Assembly: GCF_000003605.2 (NCBI RefSeq)
Contig: NW_003137831.1
Coordinates: forward strand, 478,385-505,459
Direction of reading: 5' to 3'
From: Saccoglossus kowalevskii
Lineage: Eukaryota > Hemichordata > Enteropneusta > Harrimaniidae
Length of the DNA stretch: 27,075 nt
The notes below the pieces were generated by a model. The model searched no databases. It was not told where the DNA came from and was given only the letters and a program-made list of their open reading frames with translations. Below, in pieces: positions 22,448 to 27,075 of this stretch (its first letter is position 1; the number at the start of each line of letters is the position of its first letter). The position numbers and the translations under genes were made by a program.

Positions 22448-24928
22448 GACTTGAATTCCAGGGTCACTTTTCAGCAAGTAACGACTTTCACATGAAATGA
22501 ACAACGCTATATTAAGATAGTTACCCTGAGTCGAAAAGTAAATTTAGAATTAGAAACGTTCCAAAGCTCCGTATATTTCTAGATCGTCAGGAGGTGAGCG
22601 AGGATACATATGTCGGTATTTCTAGTAACGCATTCATAACAAGGGATGCTGTGTAAAACACATCGGATGTAAAATCGAAATAAGGTTGTTATTATATTAT
22701 TCAGGACATTTAGGAATGTCGTATTTCAACTGTAATATTGACGTGTTGGCAAATTATGACGTAATATGGCATTGATTCACTACAAGAGAGTCCATGTTTT
22801 TTGAAGAATTTAAAGGGTAGTGGTCATGGTCATGCGCGTCGTGAATTCGATATGATTTCCATGCGACATATTCTCGGGCCGTATACATCCGGGCATTTTC
22901 ACCGCTGGCAACCATCACGGTGAAAACAAAGACCGAAAACTATCAGAAAATGGTATTTTGGAATAGTTGTTCAGACTCCCCTGAAATGTGTAAAAAGATT
23001 ACCCCAGCATGTGCAGCATATATAAATTTGGTTGTTTAGGATTACTTTAAAGTTGAGTTTATGTTGTTTTCTCGAATTTAGCTATTTTCTCCGGCTCTTC
23101 GAGTGACGTAGCTCAGCCCCCGAGGATACAACAAAATTCGAAACACGCGCCGCATGACAGCGAGTGACGTGCCCTTCACAATTAAATACAATATAACGAG
23201 CAGGCCTTAAAAATCGACGAGACTAAATTTATATTAAAAAAAGAAAATCGACTGTGACTACATTGAAATTAACAAACCAGACGTTTGAAATAATAATAAA
23301 AAAAATCAACAAATGTGTAATAATATCAAATTAAAACATTTCCATTACAGATTTCTGAAAACATCGTGACATTTCTTTCGAATAAGGTTACAGGTAGAGA
23401 ATATTAAAAAAAAACGGTGTTAAAAGCCGAGAAATTCGAGTGTTCATGATATGGATAACCACTGAAAGGAGTTTAATGTAATAAAATGGACAACAACTGA
23501 GGCGACTCAATACAAATGTCACATAGGACAGTAATCGCGATGCAGTCTAATATTAGGTTCTTGTTTAGGGATCAGGCGGCACCTACAGTAGACTGGTATT
23601 TAATTACAACGTATCAACCTGTGCAATTCGCCAGTATTATGTCTTTATTAAAGATACATCGAATTTTACAAATTACTAGACTTTTGAAATTGAATTTACA
23701 TCCTGAACACTGATATAGTGGATGCCTGTCTATTTCACATTGTGTTTCGGTTATTAGAAAAGGGAAATTATACTGAAGTAATGAAACCATACTCTTTCGA
23801 TCCCATTGTACCGACTCTGTGTGAGTGTGCATATTTAGACATTTAAAAACTTAATTACCAGAGATTTTACTGACAACTGTTGTTAGAAGGAGAAGAAAGA
23901 GTCACAAGTTTTTTTTCTCGTCATTTCCGCGTTGCGTTGCATCTAATACAGCGTTTCAATCTCCGTAACGACAATGGAACAGCCAAATCGGCCATGTCAC
24001 ACGGCAATGTTTATTAAATCCATTTTGCATACAAAAAACGAGATGAAAGTGAACCGTGTCAAAAATACAAAGCGATATTTTCCCCTCAATCCTTCAGGAC
24101 TGCAGTTTAATTAAAAAAAATAGCTCGATAGGGTATTATTGAAAATCGCTTCGATTATTTGACGCGAAGAATGGGAATAAGTGGTTATTTTAAGGCTGAA
24201 TTGATTTTCTTTGAACTAGTCATGTAGTTCGAGCATCAGTGTAATATCATCCCCTGGGTGTGTACTAGCGATGGGGGCGCACTACCCCCTGCGTGGTTTT
24301 CTTCCCAAAGAATTGTCGACTAATGTCATGTTTACCGTGTATAGGAATGTTTAGTGCGGTGTTTTTTCGCGTACTTCATTTTAAAAACTGAAAAATTATA
24401 CAATGCAACATATTATTACAGATGAACTCGTGTTTTCACTGAAAAGAAAATTGAATTTGTTTTATATGATGTTATCGTTACATCAGCGATAAGAAAAAAA
24501 AAAGAAAAAAAAAATAGAAGTAAATTTAAATACATCGACTAGAATTTGAAAGATAATAACAGTTAATTTGCAAATAGCGTATGTATAATCCCCCCCCCAA
24601 AAAAACGCCAAGATACTAGTAAAATTAAAAAAATAAGTAGTTTACTTAAAACATTTGTAAAAGTGTCGAAAATTAGAAAAGCGAGATTTGTCCAAATTGA
24701 CGCATGCGCACCAGCGTGTTTGTCAGTACAGTACATGGTTGGTAGTTTAGACACAAGACATAATGATATTCACGTCAATTACAGAAGTTGAGACGTTTTT
24801 TATAGACACAAATTAGTTTTTAAATGAAATGTTTTTATTTTAAAAATTGTAAATAATATTGAGACACTATACATGATTAGAACATATTGTATAAGATCAA
24901 AGCGTGAAGTTGAACAATTTTGATGTGC

Positions 24929-24943
24929 GCCACCGACGGTGGC
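24929..24943. other. 15-nt near-perfect palindrome in CA8 intron 2
   Basis: GCCACCG-A-CGGTGGC is a perfect 7-bp inverted repeat around a single base, 80 nt inside intron 2 from the exon 2 donor. A related GCGCCATCGGTGG sequence occurs near 25857. It could be a protein-binding palindrome or part of a short dispersed repeat. Confidence 0.5.
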
Positions 24944-25023
24944 AGTTGAAATTATTTAGCAAAGCAACGACGGACATAAGCACTACATATACAATTTACT
25001 TATGGAAAATTGGCGCCACTTAC

Positions 25024-25218
25024 CACTTTTGTATCGGAACATAATTTGCACTGCATTGCCATTATTGACCAGATCACATTCACGACAAATTACGTAATTC
25101 GTTGAGAGCTCAGGATGGTTCAATTTATCGTCAAAGGCAGCCTCGCGAGAGTTGATATTCACTGGGGACTGGCAATCTCCATTAGCTTCCGGAAAGTGAA
25201 GTCCCCACTCCGAAGCAC
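25024..25218 (-). CDS. CA8: CA8 coding exon 2
   Basis: A 195-nt minus-strand exon runs from acceptor TTCATGCCAG to donor AGTG|GTAAGT, phase 1 at both ends. After a split Gly codon it encodes ASEWGLHFPEANGDCQSPVN, then INSREAAFDDKLNHPELSTN, and ends NNGNAVQIMFRYKS. EWGLxFPxANGxxQSPVNI is the family's N-terminal W-G-x-x-C/QSPxNI block, and YVICRECDL matches CA8. The His64 proton-shuttle position is Asn (NNGN, where human CA8 has NDGH as I recall). An ATG seven bases upstream in the intron makes a longer open frame, but the acceptor and homology favour starting at 25218. Confidence 0.98.
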
Positions 25219-26396
25219 CTGGCATGAATAAAACAGAATAGTCGGTGAATGAGTGGATACGTCGAAACTCTAGTAGAAGACATGTTTTGTTTTTTATCAG
25301 GAAAATATCCTGTCGATGTCTTTCAATTGGGATGTTAGTTTAATAAACGGATAGTTAAAACACCCCTTTTCTCTTCCCGATCACGTCTCGGATCACATGA
25401 CCTCACCTCAGTGCTTAGTCTCAACCACAGTTCGACTGCATTATAAACGTGTCCCAGACACTGGTGTAAAATGGCGAAACAGCATCGTGGTTCAGAGTAA
25501 GGTTGGTGAAAATCGGAATAAGTCATGTGATATAACAGTTATTTACGTTCACACGTGTATATTCTATTGTGCCTTGTGGCATTCGAACTGAAGAAAATAA
25601 AAAAAAGTCATAATAACCCCATCAGTTAGCTCTGCTAGAGGGTGGGAGGGCGTGCACCTGTGTTTATGATCAGCTGTTGTTTACAATGCTAAATTGAGAT
25701 ACAAAATAAAATTAGATCTAAACAGATAAGAAAGGGCACAATTCAAGTGTAGGCTGACCCAAAACTGCAAAGAATATCATCTTATACTGCAAATCTCAGA
25801 GAAATGCTCGATATATTGTTTAGTATTATTAGACCATAAATGGCACGAGGTTTAGCGCCATCGGTGGTCAAATTTCAGTATTTGAAAGTTGAAAATAGCC
25901 GGTTGAGTACAAGGTGGCGCTCGTCGCAATCTCAAAAGTAACTACGATATACACATAGACTCTTGGCGCCAGTTCACGGTTTTACAAATTACTTGTGCGT
26001 CACAATTCCATTGGATTCTCTCACTGGCAGGGTTAAGTTACCAAATTGTATACTGGAAATAAAAACACGTGTTTGACGATTCGACAAACCGAGTGTTATC
26101 ACAACCCAGCTTCCTCGAATCAATTATTGCGACACAGGATTCAACGACTTTTTTTTTTACGTATTTCATATTATTTCAACGCTACACAGCATTAAAGTTG
26201 TACTGTCGACGAGACTTAATTTAACGCCTTTTATATTTTGAGTAACTATGCCAACAATTAAATCTGCAAGCTATACAGGTCGAAAACTGACGTATACGCA
26301 GTCTATCGACCAAAACATTATTTGTTTTCACTGCTCTCAACCCTGTCATGCACTGCTGTTCGAATTCTGCTGCGACTGTGTGCATTTCAGACTAAC
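25219..26396 (-). other. CA8: CA8 intron 1 (at least its 3' part)
   Basis: This lies upstream of exon 2 in the sense direction. The acceptor has a moderate pyrimidine tract (TATTCTGTTTTATTCATGCCAG). I found no exon encoding the Glu-rich N-terminus typical of vertebrate CA8. Open frames such as 25335-25526 (minus) and 25397-25591 (plus) look like chance. E2F-like TTGGCGCCA occurs near 25967. Confidence 0.6.
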
Positions 26397-26460
26397 CTTC
26401 GCATAGAATGTTGATTTGGTAGATAGGAATCCCGCTTGTAATTCGTTGACTTTGTTGCAT
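26397..26460 (-). CDS. Candidate CA8 first coding exon (weak)
   Basis: On the minus strand an ATG at 26460 opens 21 codons (MQQSQRITSGIPIYQINILC, then E) plus one base before the donor GAAG|GTTAGT. Its phase-1 end would join exon 2 to restore a Gly codon, giving E-G-A-S-E-W-G, much like the vertebrate E-G-V-E-W-G junction. An in-frame TAA lies 9 nt upstream of the ATG, and CpG-rich sequence lies about 170-210 bp upstream. Against it: the ATG context is poor (C at -3), and the peptide is not acidic as in vertebrate CA8. The true exon 1 may lie beyond 27075. Confidence 0.2.
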
Positions 26461-27075
26461 TGGGATCGATTATATTTTGTCAGTGTTCAACGCCGCCAGG
26501 ATTTGAGCTCGTGTCTAACGATAATGAATATGGTTGCAGCGAACCTCAAAACTACCCATTTGTGCCAATTCTGAGCTCTGTATACCGTGGTGACCAATGT
26601 GTGGGTCCGTCTGAAGAAATTAGAGGGCGGCGGTTGCCCGGGCGGTTGTCGCGCCGCGCATGCGAGACATTTGTGTTGATAAACATTGATTTTCCCCACA
26701 ATCGAATGCGCGTTTCTAATGAAATCACGAGTACGAGTTTTGACCTGGACGCCACTTGCACCAAGTACCACAGGCGACCCTTTCGATACATTCCAATCAC
26801 CAAAAAAATCTCCTAATTAAAAGCTTGATAACCTTTCAGTTTGTAGACCCATACCCCTCGTATGCGTGGCACGACAACCACCGTCCGTTAAGATAAAGTA
26901 TCAAATGTTTTTGGTACTTGTTCCTCTAAATGTATGGGGCGTGTGATATGCGAGGCCAAATGTAAACAACTTATTACAACTTTGCCCATGGAGAATCTAG
27001 ATTAAACAATAGATGAATGGATGGATGGACAGAAGCTCACATTCCTTCCTTGGCAAAAATGAGCATAAAAGTCGT
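26461..27075. other. Region upstream of the candidate CA8 exon 1
   Basis: Apart from the CpG-rich block it holds a short GATG repeat near 27013-27028. The 118-codon plus frame at 26460-26816 opens with TTG and has no recognisable domain. I see no other supportable gene. Confidence 0.5.
26624..26668. promoter_or_regulatory. CpG-rich block, possible CA8 promoter
   Basis: This 45-bp stretch is densely GC- and CpG-rich in AT-rich surroundings. It contains a near-consensus NRF1 site (CGCGCATGCGAG at 26655-26666) and a GGGCGG-like core, with a CCAAT at 26594-26598. It lies upstream of the candidate first exon. Such blocks often mark promoters, but no transcription start is visible, and overlapping 118- and 94-codon open frames on the two strands are probably a by-product of its composition. 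Confidence 0.3.

Larger units (their letters stand above)
21434..25023 (-). other. CA8: CA8 intron 2 (3.6 kb)
   Basis: A phase-1 intron from donor AGTG|GTAAGT to acceptor TTTTTCAG. It contains a probable cassette exon (22007-22072), a CRE/DR1 motif cluster (21943-22004), an unrecognised ORF (21666-21880), AAAC- and C/A-rich low-complexity tracts (22421-22447, 24590-24606), and a 15-nt palindrome (24929-24943). The rest, about 22100-24900, shows only scattered chance open frames. Confidence 0.85.

Noticed and set aside
25335-25526. 63-codon minus-strand frame as CA8 exon 1
   Set aside because: The nearby donor (GAG|GTGAGG at about 25404) would leave a stop codon in the phase needed to join exon 2, and the peptide has no CA8-like feature.
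26460-26816. 118-codon plus-strand frame with several Cys (EGF-like?)
   Set aside because: It starts at TTG, the cysteine spacing does not match EGF, and two other frames overlap it on the minus strand through the CpG-rich block.

Overview
The window is AT-rich eukaryotic DNA, most likely from an invertebrate animal. Its one confidently recognised gene is cut into seven visible coding exons by GT-AG introns of about 0.4 to 8.9 kb. CpG dinucleotides look common by eye, which argues against a vertebrate. I cannot name the phylum from the sequence.

The gene is carbonic anhydrase-related protein VIII (CA8/CARP8), on the minus strand, from about 25218 down to a stop codon at 9964. Seven exons (called 2 to 8 by analogy with the vertebrate gene) join in frame with consistent phases and encode about 259 residues. 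That is everything except the roughly 30-residue N-terminus of the family's usual ~290. The protein keeps the CARP signature: Arg replaces the first zinc-binding His, while the second and third His remain. The His64 proton-shuttle position is Asn. An acatalytic, binding-type role is therefore expected, as with vertebrate CA8 and the IP3 receptor. The first coding exon is not certain; a weak, phase-compatible candidate lies at 26397-26460, below a short CpG-rich block at about 26624-26668.

Layout from left to right: 1-930 is a 32-bp minisatellite, fresh at the left edge and decaying to the right. 930-9550 is intergenic or downstream DNA with no gene I can support. About 9550-9963 is the likely CA8 3' UTR. 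9964-25218 holds the CA8 exons and introns. 25219-27075 is intron 1 and/or the 5' region.

The most interesting point is in intron 2. An unannotated 66-nt exon-like segment (22007-22072) has a strong acceptor and donor, no stop and 1/1 phase, so it could be spliced into CA8 as a 22-residue cassette in the loop before the SGGPL strand. Within 65 bp past its donor lie a DR1-type nuclear-receptor site and three perfect TGACGTCA (CRE) palindromes. Beyond them is an unrecognised minus-strand ORF. This could be a regulated alternative exon, an intronic promoter, or both.
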